Shown here piece by piece: positions 1-7,194 of a stretch of 11,736 bases of DNA. The notes beneath the pieces are model-generated. The model ran no database searches. It saw only the letters and a program-made list of their open reading frames with translations, and was not told the origin of the DNA. How positions within the stretch are numbered: the stretch's first letter is position 1; the number at the start of each line of letters is the position of its first letter. Source of the stretch: JBKJVQ01 sp046717125 (GTDB lineage: Bacteria; Pseudomonadota; Alphaproteobacteria; Rhizobiales; Methyloligellaceae); assembly GCA_046717125.1 (NCBI GenBank), contig JBKJVQ010000073.1, positions 1 through 11,736 of the forward strand, given 5' to 3'. Position numbers and translations under genes: made by a program.

Positions 1-112
1 TGCCGCTGATCACGCGGCGGTCGTCAACCCGCCGCGCACCGGGCTGGTTTTTCGGCAGGTGCGGGTCGATCGCCGACCATGCATCGTCGTTTAACCAGAA
101 AAGATGTCCCAT
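1..112 (-). CDS. IS5-like transposase, N-terminal fragment cut by window edge
   Basis: Read on the minus strand from an ATG at 112, the frame is open to the window edge and gives 37 residues. They begin MGHLFWLNDDAW and continue through a KNQPGARRVDDRR segment. This start (FWLND-AW-AI-PHLP-NQPGARRVDDRRVISG) is the N-terminus I know from small IS5-family DDE transposases common in Rhizobiales. These proteins cut and move the insertion sequence that encodes them. The DDE catalytic residues lie beyond the window, so whether the enzyme is intact cannot be judged. The gene points away from the formate dehydrogenase operon and starts about 77 bp from the probable element end. The family call rests on remembered N-terminal similarity only. 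Confidence 0.8.
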   Translation of the reverse strand, partial: MGHLFWLNDDAWSAIDPHLPKNQPGARRVDDRRVISG

Positions 113-189
113 CAGAGCCTCCACCAAGCCGCCTGAGCCTCTGAATCTAATTTGCGGCATCCGATCAATGCACTGATTGGGTTCTGTCC
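1..189. mobile_element. Insertion sequence (IS5-like), one end, inserted in the LysR gene
   Basis: The element end is placed near 189/190 because LysR-homologous reading (LSREVEQGL) resumes at 190, while upstream the same frame loses similarity and hits a TAA at 148-150. Read outward-in on the minus strand, the element would start GGGACAGAACCC, a plausible terminal inverted repeat. The sequence immediately outside, CTAA at 190-193, fits the YTAR target preference known for part of the IS5 family. The other end, the second inverted repeat and the other target copy are outside the window, so the boundary and the duplication are not proven. Confidence 0.65.
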
Positions 190-717
190 CTAAGCCGCGA
201 GGTCGAGCAGGGCCTGTCCGAGTTCACCCTCGACGCCGGCGTCACTTACGTCTCGGGCGAGCATCCGCGTTCGGTCGACGCCGTGCCGCTCTATACCGAG
301 CGCTACATTTTCCTCACCCCCCGCAAGGGCCCGTTCGGGACGCGCGAAACCGTGCACTGGAAGGACGTGGCCGACGCGCCGCTCTGCCTTCTGTCGCAGG
401 AGATGCAGAACCGCCGCATCCTCGACGCCGTGTTCCGCGAATTCGGCCGCGCGCCGATCCCGGCGGTCGAGTCGAATTCCGTCATGGCGCTGTGCAGCCA
501 TGTGCGTGAGGGCTCGTGGTCGAGCGTCCTGCCGCACTCGTTCCTCTGGCTGTTCGGCGCACCGCCCGATGTGGCGGCGATCCCGATCGTGCCCAACCGC
601 GACCAGTCGGTCGGCCTGTTCGTGCGCGACCGGAAGCCCTGGCCGCCGCTGGTTGCGGCGCTGGCGAAGATCGCGGCGGAGCTGGATATTCAAGCCGAAA
701 TCGCGCGGAAGAACTAG
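190..717 (+). pseudogene. fdsR: LysR-type regulator (FdsR-like), 3' part only
   Basis: The open frame encodes about 175 residues, from LSREVEQGL to a TAG at 715-717. It contains the effector-binding half of a LysR-type regulator: DAGVTY, then VPLYTERYIFLTPRKGPFG, a CLLSQEMQNRRILD segment and SVLPHSF. Intact family members are about 300 residues with an N-terminal winged helix-turn-helix; that half is missing. No credible start exists: the first in-frame ATG/GTG-type codon is GTG at 283, inside the domain. Its place directly upstream of fdsG, in the same direction, and its resemblance to known FdsR proteins suggest it was the formate-responsive regulator of the operon. Insertion of the IS explains the truncation. 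A fragment without the DNA-binding domain should not regulate. The gene symbol is an inference from context. Confidence 0.75.
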
Positions 718-888
718 CATAAACCCCTTGATCGATTTTTCCGATTACGACATTGAGAGAACTCGTTTGCGTTCGTGGGGCCACGGGACCACATTAGAAT
801 GACTCAAGGAGCACGCTGAGGCGACGTGTGCCCAAAGTTTCGGCGGAAAAGCGCGGCGCAAAAACGCCGGGAAGGGTAGTCATCCGTT
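718..888. other. Intergenic region between LysR remnant and fdsG (promoter region)
   Basis: This 171-bp gap must hold the native fds promoter unless transcription enters from the insertion sequence. Besides the LysR-type box it holds a TAGAAT -10-like hexamer at 795-800 with only a poor -35 (TTCGTG, 772-777, 17-bp spacing). A purine-rich GGGAAGGG at 869-876 lies 12 nt before the fdsG ATG and is a loosely spaced ribosome binding site. I see no coding sequence or terminator here. Confidence 0.5.
731..745 (+). promoter_or_regulatory. LysR-type box (ATC-N9-GAT) upstream of fdsG
   Basis: The 15-mer ATCGATTTTTCCGAT has ATCG and CGAT arms around an AT-rich centre and fits the general LysR-type motif T-N11-A inside ATC-N9-GAT. 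It lies 14 bp after the LysR stop and 144 bp before fdsG, a usual place for an activator site. A possible -10 (TAGAAT, 795-800) follows, but no good -35 accompanies it, as expected of an activator-dependent promoter. Binding by FdsR is inferred. Confidence 0.45.
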
Positions 889-1398
889 ATGGATGGGTTG
901 CAGCACGGTCATTCGGGGTCAGGAAACGGAGCGGGGCTTCCGTTCGACGAGGCGCGCGTGCGCGCCATCGCGACAGAACACAAGGATTTGGAAGGCCCGC
1001 TGATGCCGATCCTCCATGCGCTGATGGAGGCATTTGGCTGTGTGGACGAGCGCGCGACGCCAATTATCGCCGATGTGCTGAACCTGTCCCGCGCCGAGGT
1101 CCACGGCGTGATCACCTTTTACCACGATTTCAAGCGCGAGCCGCATGGGCGGCACCTGGTCAAAGTGTGCTGCGCCGAGTCCTGTCAATCGATGGGCCAT
1201 GAGGCTGTCATCGAAAGACTCGAACAGGCGCTCGGCGTGAAAATGAACGAGACCAGCGCCGACGGCCGCGTCACGCTCGAGCCAGTCTATTGCCTGGGCA
1301 ATTGCGCGCTGTCTCCGGCCGCTCTGGTCGGCGACCGGCTCTATGGCCGCCTGAACACGCCCCGCATCGAGGCCCTGATCGAGGATGTGCGCCGATGA
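889..1398 (+). CDS. fdsG: NAD-dependent formate dehydrogenase, gamma subunit
   Basis: The 169-residue product is the NuoE/thioredoxin-like [2Fe-2S] subunit of the cytoplasmic NAD-dependent molybdenum formate dehydrogenase. It carries the four family cysteines in the usual C-x4-C ... C-x3-C spacing: C94 and C99 (VCCAESC), then C135 and C139 (CLGNC). The helical N-terminal segment (RVRAIATEHKDLEGPLMPIL) and the segment VHGVITFYHDF are typical of NuoE-like proteins. With FdsB it forms the diaphorase module passing electrons from formate to NAD+. The ATG at 889 is the first good start and gives the usual family length, although its purine-rich ribosome site is 12 nt away. The stop overlaps the fdsB start by 4 bp (ATGA), implying translational coupling. 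Confidence 0.95.
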   Translation: MDGLQHGHSGSGNGAGLPFDEARVRAIATEHKDLEGPLMPILHALMEAFGCVDERATPIIADVLNLSRAEVHGVITFYHDFKREPHGRHLVKVCCAESCQSMGHEAVIERLEQALGVKMNETSADGRVTLEPVYCLGNCALSPAALVGDRLYGRLNTPRIEALIEDVRR

Positions 1399-2951
1399 CG
1401 CGGATCTATGTTCCGCTCGATGCCGCGGCGCTCTCGATGGGTGCGGACGACGTGGCGCGGGCGATCCAAACCTGGGCTTCGCAGACTGGCGCTTCTGTCG
1501 AGATCGTGCGCAACGGCACGCGCGGCCTGCTCTGGATGGAGCCGCTGATCGAAGTCGTCACCGAACGCGGCCGCGTTGCCTATGGGCCGGTCACTCCGAA
1601 CGATATCCAGTCGCTCGCCGACGCCGATTTTCTGAACGGCGGCGCGCACCAGCTTCGCGTCGGTGACGTCGAGGCGCATCCCTATTTCGCCAACCAGCAG
1701 CGCCTCACTTTCGCGCGCTGCGGCATCACCGATCCGCTGTCCTTTGAGGATTACGAAGCGCATGACGGTGTAACCGGTTTGCGCCGTGCGCTGAACATGG
1801 CGCCGGCGCAAGTGGTCGAGGAAGTCGTCGAATCGGGCCTGCGCGGCCGCGGCGGCGCGGCCTTCCCGACCGGCATCAAATGGCGCACGACAGCGGCCGC
1901 CGAGGCTGACCAGAAATATATCGCCTGCAACGCGGATGAGGGTGACTCGGGCACGTTCGCCGATCGCATCCTGATGGAAGGCGATCCGTTCTGCCTGATC
2001 GAGGGCATGGCGATCGCAGGGTTTGCCGTCGGCGCGACCAAGGGTTACGTCTATATTCGTTCCGAATATCCCCATGCCTTCCGCCAGATGAAGCGCGCGA
2101 TAGAGATTGCGCGCGCCAACAAGCTGCTTGGACCGGACCTGCTCGGCTCCGGCAAGGCGTTCGAACTGGAGGCGCGGCTCGGCGCGGGCGCGTATATCTG
2201 CGGCGAAGAAACCTCGATGCTGGAAAGCCTCGAAGGCCGCCGAGGCCTTGTGCGCTACAAGCCGCCGCTGCCGGCGATCTCCGGCCTGTTCGGCAAACCG
2301 ACCATCATTAACAACGTCATGTCGCTCGCCTCCGTGCCGATCATCCTTTCGAGGGGCGGCGAGTTCTACAAGTCATTCGGCATGGGCCGCTCGCGCGGAA
2401 CTCTGCCGATCCAGCTCGCGGGCAACATCCGGCGCGGCGGGCTGGTCGAGCGCGCCTTTGGTCTGACGCTGAACGAGCTGATCGAGGAGTATGGCGGCGG
2501 CACATGGTCCGGCCGCCCCGTGCGCGCGGCCCAGGTCGGCGGACCGCTCGGCGCATACTGGCCGACATCCCTGTTCGACGTGCCGCTCGACTACGAAGAG
2601 TTCATGAAGCATGGTGGCATGGTCGGCCATGGCGGCGTGGTTGTGTTCGACGATACTGTCGATCTTGTGAAACAGGCCCGTTTCGCTTTTGAGTTCTGCG
2701 CGATAGAATCATGCGGCAAGTGCACGCCCTGTCGCATCGGCGCTGTGCGCGGTTACGAGACGATCGACAAGGTCGTCGCCGGCGATGAGCCGGAGGAGAA
2801 TTTGGCGCTCGTCCGCGACCTGTGTGAGGTCATGAAAGACGGGAGCCTTTGCGCGCTGGGCGGGTTGACTTATATTCCCGTGATCAGCGCGCTCGATCAT
2901 TTCGGCGAGGATTTCGACAAGGCTGCTCGCGCAAAGCAGGCAGCCGCTTAG
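1395..2951 (+). CDS. fdsB: NAD-dependent formate dehydrogenase, beta subunit (FMN/NAD-binding)
   Basis: This 518-residue NuoF-like subunit holds FMN, the NAD+ site and one [4Fe-4S] cluster; here electrons from formate reduce NAD+. The first 125 residues form the thioredoxin-like extension typical of FdsB, without the paired cysteines of a 2Fe-2S domain. Then come the FMN/NAD loop GRGGAAFPTG (151-160), ACNADEGDSGTF (178-188 region), the GAGAYICGEETSMLESLEG segment (263-281), and cluster ligands C440, C443, C446 (ESCGKCTPCR) with C486. The ATG at 1395 is chosen because it overlaps the fdsG stop (ATGA) and gives the normal length; a longer frame upstream to 1290 overlaps fdsG and is not native. 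The TAG stop at 2949-2951 touches the fdsA ribosome site. Confidence 0.96.
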   Translation: MTRIYVPLDAAALSMGADDVARAIQTWASQTGASVEIVRNGTRGLLWMEPLIEVVTERGRVAYGPVTPNDIQSLADADFLNGGAHQLRVGDVEAHPYFANQQRLTFARCGITDPLSFEDYEAHDGVTGLRRALNMAPAQVVEEVVESGLRGRGGAAFPTGIKWRTTAAAEADQKYIACNADEGDSGTFADRILMEGDPFCLIEGMAIAGFAVGATKGYVYIRSEYPHAFRQMKRAIEIARANKLLGPDLLGSGKAFELEARLGAGAYICGEETSMLESLEGRRGLVRYKPPLPAISGLFGKPTIINNVMSLASVPIILSRGGEFYKSFGMGRSRGTLPIQLAGNIRRGGLVERAFGLTLNELIEEYGGGTWSGRPVRAAQVGGPLGAYWPTSLFDVPLDYEEFMKHGGMVGHGGVVVFDDTVDLVKQARFAFEFCAIESCGKCTPCRIGAVRGYETIDKVVAGDEPEENLALVRDLCEVMKDGSLCALGGLTYIPVISALDHFGEDFDKAARAKQAAA

Positions 2952-2955
2952 GAGG
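2951..2955 (+). promoter_or_regulatory. Strong ribosome binding site of fdsA
   Basis: GGAGG begins on the last base of the fdsB stop codon and ends 5 nt before the fdsA ATG at 2961. It is the best Shine-Dalgarno sequence in the operon, fitting high translation of the large catalytic subunit and fixing its start. Confidence 0.8.
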
Positions 2956-2960
2956 TACCT

Positions 2961-5843
2961 ATGGCGCAGCTCAAGGAAGCCGATTTCGGCACGCCGAAAA
3001 GCGCGAGCCGTGAGACGGTGACGCTTGAAATCGACGGCATGACCGTGACCGTGCCGGCGGGCACATCGGTCATGCGCGCGGCCGCGGAAGTTGGGGTTCA
3101 GATCCCGAAACTCTGCGCCACCGACATGCTCGACGCATTCGGCTCGTGCCGCATCTGTCTCGTCGAGATCGAGGGCCGCAAAGGCACGCCCGCCTCCTGC
3201 ACGACGCCAGCCGAGAACGGCATGAAGGTCACGACCCAGAACGATCGCCTCGCACGCCTGCGCAAAGGCGTGATGGAGCTTTACATCTCCGACCATCCGC
3301 TCGATTGCCTCACCTGCGCGGCGAACGGCGATTGCGAGCTGCAGGACACTGCGGGCGAGGTGGGCCTGCGCGACGTACGCTATGGCTATGACGGCGCGAA
3401 CCACGTCTTTGCCAAGCAGAATGGCGGCGCAAATCCCCTGTTCATGGGCAAGGACAAGTCGAACCCCTATTTCCAGTTCGAGCCATCCAAATGCATCGTC
3501 TGTTCGCGCTGCGTCCGCGCCTGCGAGGAGGTGCAAGGTACCTTCGCGCTGACCATCGGCGCGCGCGGCTTCGACAGCCATGTCTCGGCGAGCGCCGGCG
3601 AGCCGTTCCTCGAATCCGAATGCGTATCCTGCGGCGCCTGCGTCCAGGCCTGCCCGACGGCGACGCTGATGGAAAAGGACGTCGTCAAGCACGGCGTGCC
3701 GGACCGCGCCGTCATCACGACCTGCGCCTATTGCGGCGTCGGCTGCTCGTTCCGCGCGGAACTCCAGGGCAACCGCATCGTGCGCCTGGTCCCCGACAAG
3801 GAAGGCAAAGCCAATCACGGTCATTCCTGCGTCAAGGGCCGCTTTGCGTATGGCTATGCGACCCACACGGATCGCATGCTGAAGCCGATGATCCGTTCAT
3901 CGATCCACGAGCCGTGGCAGGAGGTGTCGTGGGAGCAGGCGATCGCGCACACCGCGTCCGAGTTCCGGCGCATTCAGGCGAAATACGGCCGTGACTCGGT
4001 CGGCGGCATCACCTCGTCGCGCTGCACCAACGAGGAGACCTATCTCGTCCAGAAACTGGTCCGCGCCGCCTTGGGCAACAACAATATCGATACCTGCGCC
4101 CGCGTCTGTCATTCGCCGACGGGCTACGGGCTGAAGACCACATACGGGACCTCGGCCGGCACGCAGGATTTCGACTCGGTGCTCGATTCCGACGTGATGC
4201 TCGTCATCGGGGCAAATCCTACTGACGGCCATCCGGTGTTCGCGTCCATGATGAAGCGCCGCCTGCGCGAGGGCGCGAAGCTGATCATCGCCGATCCGCG
4301 CAAGATCGACCTCGTCCGTACGCCGCATGTCGAGGCGAACTATCACCTCCAGCTCCGGCCGGGCACGAACGTCGCGTTCATCAACGCGATCGCGCACACG
4401 ATCGTCGAGGAAGGCCTGATGGACCATGAGTTCATCGCCCAGCGCTGCGACGCCATCGATTTCGGCATCTGGCTGAGCTTCATCAAGAAGCCCGAGAATT
4501 CGCCGGAGGCGACCGAAGCGCAGACCGGCGTTCCGGCTGCGGACCTGCGCGCAGCGGCGCGGCTCTACGCCAAGGGCGGGAAAGCCGCGATCTATTACGG
4601 CCTCGGCGTCACCGAGCACAGCCAAGGGTCGACCATGGTCATGGGCATGGCCAATCTCGCCATGCTGACCGGCAATATCGGCCGCCGCGGCGTGGGCGTG
4701 AATCCGCTCCGTGGACAGAACAACGTGCAGGGCTCATGCGACATGGGCTCGTTCCCGCACGAGTTCACCGGCTATCGGCATGTTTCGGACGAAGCGACGC
4801 GCAAGCTGTTCGAAGCCGCGTGGGCGCGTCCGCTTGAATCCGAACCCGGCCTGCGTATCCCGAACATGTTCGACGCCGCGATCGAGGGATCGTTCAAGGC
4901 GCTTTATATCCAGGGCGAGGACATCGCCCAGTCCGACCCGAACACGCAGCATGTGACCGCGGCTCTCGAAGCCATGGAATGCATCGTCGTGCAGGATCTC
5001 TTCCTGAACGAGACGGCGAACTACGCCCATGTGTTCCTGCCGGGCGCGTCATTCCTCGAGAAGGATGGCACCTTCACCAACGCCGAGCGCCGCATCAGCC
5101 GCGTGCGCAAAGCCATCCCGCCGATGGCGGAATACGCCGACTGGGAAGTGACCGTGCTCCTGTCGAACGCGCTCGGCTATCCGATGCATTACAACAATGC
5201 GTCTGAGATCATGGACGAGATCGCGCGTCTCACGCCGACCTTCTCGGGCGTCTCGTACAAGCGGCTCGACGAGCTTGGTTCTGTCCAGTGGCCCTGCAAC
5301 GACAACGCGCCCGAAGGCACGCCGATCATGCACGAGGACACGTTCGTGCGCGGCCGCGGCAAGTTCATGGTGACGGAATATGTCGCGACCGACGAGCGCA
5401 CCGGCCCGCGCTTCCCGCTGATCCTGACCACGGGCCGCATCCTCAGCCAGTACAATGTGGGCGCGCAAACGCGGCGCACACAGAACTCGATCTGGCATGA
5501 GGAGGACCGGCTCGACATCCATCCGCACGACGCCGAGAATCGCGGCATCCGCGATGGCGACTGGGTGGCGCTGCAGAGTCGCGCCGGCGAGACAGCGCTC
5601 CGTGCACGGATCACAGAGCGCATGCAGCCGGGCGTGGTCTACACAACCTTCCACCATCCCCTTTCGGGCGCAAATGTCGTCACCACCGACAATTCCGACT
5701 GGGCGACCAACTGTCCGGAATACAAGGTGACGGCCGTCGAAGTGCGGCTGACCAACCAGCAGTCGCGCTGGCAGGAGGATTACGAAAAGTTCTCGGAGGC
5801 CTCTCGCCGGATCGCGGACGCACCGCCCGTCGCCGCGGAGTAG
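2961..5843 (+). CDS. fdsA: NAD-dependent formate dehydrogenase, alpha catalytic subunit (Mo-bisMGD)
   Basis: The 960-residue protein oxidises formate to CO2 (reversibly) at a molybdenum bis-MGD centre. In order it has a [2Fe-2S] ferredoxin domain (C52, C63, C66, C80), a NuoG-type His-Cys [4Fe-4S] site (H112, C116, C119, C125), two ferredoxin-type [4Fe-4S] clusters (C178/181/184/188 and C221/224/227/231), and the [4Fe-4S] site at the head of the molybdopterin domain (C255, C258, C262, C290). The Mo ligand is Cys383, not selenocysteine, in RVCHSPTG, followed by His384. Arg584 (LRGQNN) matches the second active-site residue; in Rhodobacter capsulatus the set is C386, H387, R587, a constant offset of three. 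A C-terminal molydop-binding domain follows from about 800. No Tat signal is present, so it is cytoplasmic. Length and motifs are normal. Confidence 0.97.
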   Translation: MAQLKEADFGTPKSASRETVTLEIDGMTVTVPAGTSVMRAAAEVGVQIPKLCATDMLDAFGSCRICLVEIEGRKGTPASCTTPAENGMKVTTQNDRLARLRKGVMELYISDHPLDCLTCAANGDCELQDTAGEVGLRDVRYGYDGANHVFAKQNGGANPLFMGKDKSNPYFQFEPSKCIVCSRCVRACEEVQGTFALTIGARGFDSHVSASAGEPFLESECVSCGACVQACPTATLMEKDVVKHGVPDRAVITTCAYCGVGCSFRAELQGNRIVRLVPDKEGKANHGHSCVKGRFAYGYATHTDRMLKPMIRSSIHEPWQEVSWEQAIAHTASEFRRIQAKYGRDSVGGITSSRCTNEETYLVQKLVRAALGNNNIDTCARVCHSPTGYGLKTTYGTSAGTQDFDSVLDSDVMLVIGANPTDGHPVFASMMKRRLREGAKLIIADPRKIDLVRTPHVEANYHLQLRPGTNVAFINAIAHTIVEEGLMDHEFIAQRCDAIDFGIWLSFIKKPENSPEATEAQTGVPAADLRAAARLYAKGGKAAIYYGLGVTEHSQGSTMVMGMANLAMLTGNIGRRGVGVNPLRGQNNVQGSCDMGSFPHEFTGYRHVSDEATRKLFEAAWARPLESEPGLRIPNMFDAAIEGSFKALYIQGEDIAQSDPNTQHVTAALEAMECIVVQDLFLNETANYAHVFLPGASFLEKDGTFTNAERRISRVRKAIPPMAEYADWEVTVLLSNALGYPMHYNNASEIMDEIARLTPTFSGVSYKRLDELGSVQWPCNDNAPEGTPIMHEDTFVRGRGKFMVTEYVATDERTGPRFPLILTTGRILSQYNVGAQTRRTQNSIWHEEDRLDIHPHDAENRGIRDGDWVALQSRAGETALRARITERMQPGVVYTTFHHPLSGANVVTTDNSDWATNCPEYKVTAVEVRLTNQQSRWQEDYEKFSEASRRIADAPPVAAE

Positions 5844-5847
5844 TTTC

Positions 5848-6765
5848 ATGGTGGGCAGTGCGGCTCCGGCGCGCGCACCAGCATTTTCAGGCGAAGTGGA
5901 CACCGGTTCGCCGTCTGGAAATGCGGCAGAGCGAGCAACCTCGCGGGAGCCGTCTGCCTTCGGCCGAAGGCGAGCGGCCCCGACTCTGAAGGCCAAACGC
6001 TGGCAGGACGGCGCCTTCGCCGAACGCGACGAGACGGTGCCCGCCGAATGCGCCGTCGCGCTCCTCTATAATGGTTTCCCCTTCGCCGTGCTGATGGCGA
6101 GCCCGTCCGACATCGAGGATCTCGCGCGCGGCTTCTCGCTGTCTGAAGCGATTGTCCGCGATGCATCGGAGATCGGCGCGATCAAGGTCCGCGACGTGGC
6201 GCTCGGCCTCGAAGCTGCCATCGCGATCCCCCAGGAGAAGGCCGAGTTGCTGAAGGAACGTCAGCGCTCGATGGCGGCAGGCTCCGCCTGCGGCCTGTGC
6301 GGCGTCATCTCGATCGAGCGCGCCATGCGGCGGCTGCCCGAACAGGATTCCGGCTCAAAGTTCGACGCGACTGCGATTTCTCGCGCCATATCTTTGCTGC
6401 CGGAACGTCAGGACGTGAACAGCCTGACCGGCGCGGTGCATGGCGCCGGCTTCGCGGCCCCCGACGGCGCGCTTCTCCTGGTTCGGGAGGATGTCGGCCG
6501 CCACAACGCGCTCGACAAGCTGATCGGTGCGATGGCCTCGGATGGGCTCAGCCCTGCGGACGGCTTCCTCGTCCTCTCCAGCCGTTGCTCGACCGAAATG
6601 GTGCAGAAGGCGGCGACGGCGGGTTTCCCGCTGATGGCGACGATCTCCGCTCCGACCGCCCTTGCGATCGAGCTGGCGGACGAGGCCGGCCTGACGCTCT
6701 GCGCGTTCGCACGCAAGGGCGCGTTCAATATCTACACCCGTCCCGACAGGATCAGACCCGCATGA
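5848..6765 (+). CDS. fdsC: FdhD/FdsC family molybdenum cofactor sulfuration chaperone
   Basis: The 305-residue product belongs to the FdhD family, which binds bis-MGD and delivers the sulfurated cofactor to formate dehydrogenase; it is needed for activity but is not part of the final complex. Seen here: ALLYNGFPFAVLMASP-type core start (71-86), DLARGFSLSEAIV (91-103), the CxxC sulfur-transfer motif C148/C151 (GSACGLCGV), GAVHGAG (195-201) and the signature REDVGRHNALDKLIG (213-227). The ATG lies 4 nt after the fdsA stop, and no other ATG exists before the core, so residues 1 to about 48 appear to be real. That extension is low in conserved features and includes a translated palindromic repeat (codons 12-26) and a 16-bp perfect palindrome (5956-5971). 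The stop overlaps fdsD (ATGA). Confidence 0.94.
   Translation: MVGSAAPARAPAFSGEVDTGSPSGNAAERATSREPSAFGRRRAAPTLKAKRWQDGAFAERDETVPAECAVALLYNGFPFAVLMASPSDIEDLARGFSLSEAIVRDASEIGAIKVRDVALGLEAAIAIPQEKAELLKERQRSMAAGSACGLCGVISIERAMRRLPEQDSGSKFDATAISRAISLLPERQDVNSLTGAVHGAGFAAPDGALLLVREDVGRHNALDKLIGAMASDGLSPADGFLVLSSRCSTEMVQKAATAGFPLMATISAPTALAIELADEAGLTLCAFARKGAFNIYTRPDRIRPA
5881..5924 (+). repeat. Rhizobiales-type palindromic repeat inside fdsC
   Basis: The arms GCATTTTCAGGCGAA (5881-5895) and TTCGCC plus TGGAAATGC (5907-5912, 5916-5924) pair with one mismatch and a 3-nt bulge around the loop GTGGACACCGG. I recognise the GCATTTTC-GCGAAGTGGA-ACCGGTTCG pattern as a dispersed repeat frequent in Bradyrhizobium and relatives. 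It shares the core CGAA-(N)-GG-(aca/gca)-CC-(N)-TTCG with the copy at 7979-8035. It sits in frame in the FdsC N-terminal extension, encoding AFSGEVDTGSPSGNA. Copy number in the genome cannot be seen here. Confidence 0.6.
5956..5971. repeat. 16-bp perfect palindrome in fdsC
   Basis: GCCTTCGGCCGAAGGC is self-complementary over its whole length and lies 31 bp after the palindromic repeat, still within the poorly conserved FdsC extension (residues 37-42 area, AFGRRR). It may be part of the same inserted repeat DNA or a separate repeat; GC-rich coding sequence could also produce it by chance. Confidence 0.5.
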
Positions 6766-6992
6766 AATCGACCGGCGAACGCCTCGTCACCATGGCCAAT
6801 CAGATCGCGGCCTTCTTCTCTGCCTACCCGCATGACGAGGCGGTGGAGGGCACGCTCGACCACATTCAAAGCTTCTGGGATCCGCGCATGAAAAAGCAGA
6901 TCCTGGAGCTTCAGCCGGAGGAAGGCAGGCCTGAACTTTCGCCGATCGCCGCCGACGCAATCGCAAGGCTCAAGGACAGACCGAGGGCATGA
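6762..6992 (+). CDS. fdsD: NAD-dependent formate dehydrogenase, delta subunit
   Basis: The 76-residue protein is the small delta subunit of the FdsABGD complex; it carries no cofactor and is needed for a stable or fully active enzyme in studied relatives. The family signature is clear: ERLVTMANQIAAFFSAYP (6-23), then EAVEGTLDHIQSFWDPRMK (26-44). There are no cysteines. The ATG at 6762 overlaps the fdsC TGA by 4 bp, giving translational coupling and the usual family length; longer in-frame sequence upstream overlaps fdsC and is not native. It is the last gene of the operon. No convincing rho-independent terminator follows before the next gene. Confidence 0.95.
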   Translation: MKSTGERLVTMANQIAAFFSAYPHDEAVEGTLDHIQSFWDPRMKKQILELQPEEGRPELSPIAADAIARLKDRPRA

Positions 6993-7043
6993 CGGGCCTG
7001 GGACCACTTTTTGACCGAATTCCGTCCTAAAGCCCGGGACGTC

Positions 7044-7068
7044 GGAACCAAGTCGGAGGATGCAGGTT
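7044..7068 (+). promoter_or_regulatory. EcfG-type (general stress ECF sigma) promoter of the small membrane peptide
   Basis: GGAAC at 7044-7048 is followed after 18 nt by TT at 7067-7068, equivalent to GGAACC-N16-GTT. This matches the known alphaproteobacterial general stress sigma consensus (GGAAC, about 16-18 nt, cGTT). It predicts a transcript start near 7075, about 12 nt before the ribosome site and 24 nt before the ATG at 7099, which is ideal geometry. The sigma assignment is from motif match only. Confidence 0.6.
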
Positions 7069-7098
7069 CATTTCGGCAAGTTCGAGAAAGGATCTCAA

Positions 7099-7179
7099 AT
7101 GCCGATACTGCTCTGGCTTCTGGGCGTGCCGATCACCCTCATCCTCATCCTGTGGCTCGTGGGCATAGTCTCGTTCTAA
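7099..7179 (+). CDS. Small single-span membrane peptide, 26 residues
   Basis: The frame ATG 7099 to TAA 7177-7179 encodes a 26-residue, almost wholly hydrophobic peptide beginning MPILLWLLGVPITL and ending WLVGIVSF. The hydrophobic stretch (about residues 3-24) suits one membrane span; there is no charged residue. A ribosome site AAAGGA (7087-7092) lies 6 nt before the ATG. An EcfG-type promoter lies just upstream, so it is likely stress-induced and separate from the fds operon. It resembles other tiny hydrophobic proteins of the MP-(I/L)-L-WLLG-P type that I recall in Rhizobiales, but I know no function. Its stop is 15 bp from the stop of the convergent Anbu gene. Promoter, ribosome site and composition together make it more than a chance frame. 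Confidence 0.65.
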   Translation: MPILLWLLGVPITLILILWLVGIVSF

Positions 7180-7194
7180 TTCCGGCCCGCGCTG

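Noticed and set aside
828..1202. A 124-codon plus-strand frame overlapping the start of fdsG
   Set aside because: It is out of frame with fdsG and has no recognisable content; fdsG has all four cluster cysteines.
2709..3866. A 385-codon open frame on the minus strand opposite fdsB and fdsA
   Set aside because: It is antisense to well-supported genes with cofactor motifs, has no recognisable domain, and is of the kind GC-rich DNA produces by codon bias.
2961..5843. Selenocysteine-containing or membrane-bound formate dehydrogenase
   Set aside because: The molybdenum ligand is an ordinary Cys codon (residue 383), there is no Tat signal, and the partners are the NuoE/NuoF-like soluble subunits.
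6993..7043. Rho-independent terminator after fdsD
   Set aside because: A TTTTT run is present near 7005 but is preceded by no stem longer than three or four pairs; GTCC/GGAC further on has no T-run.
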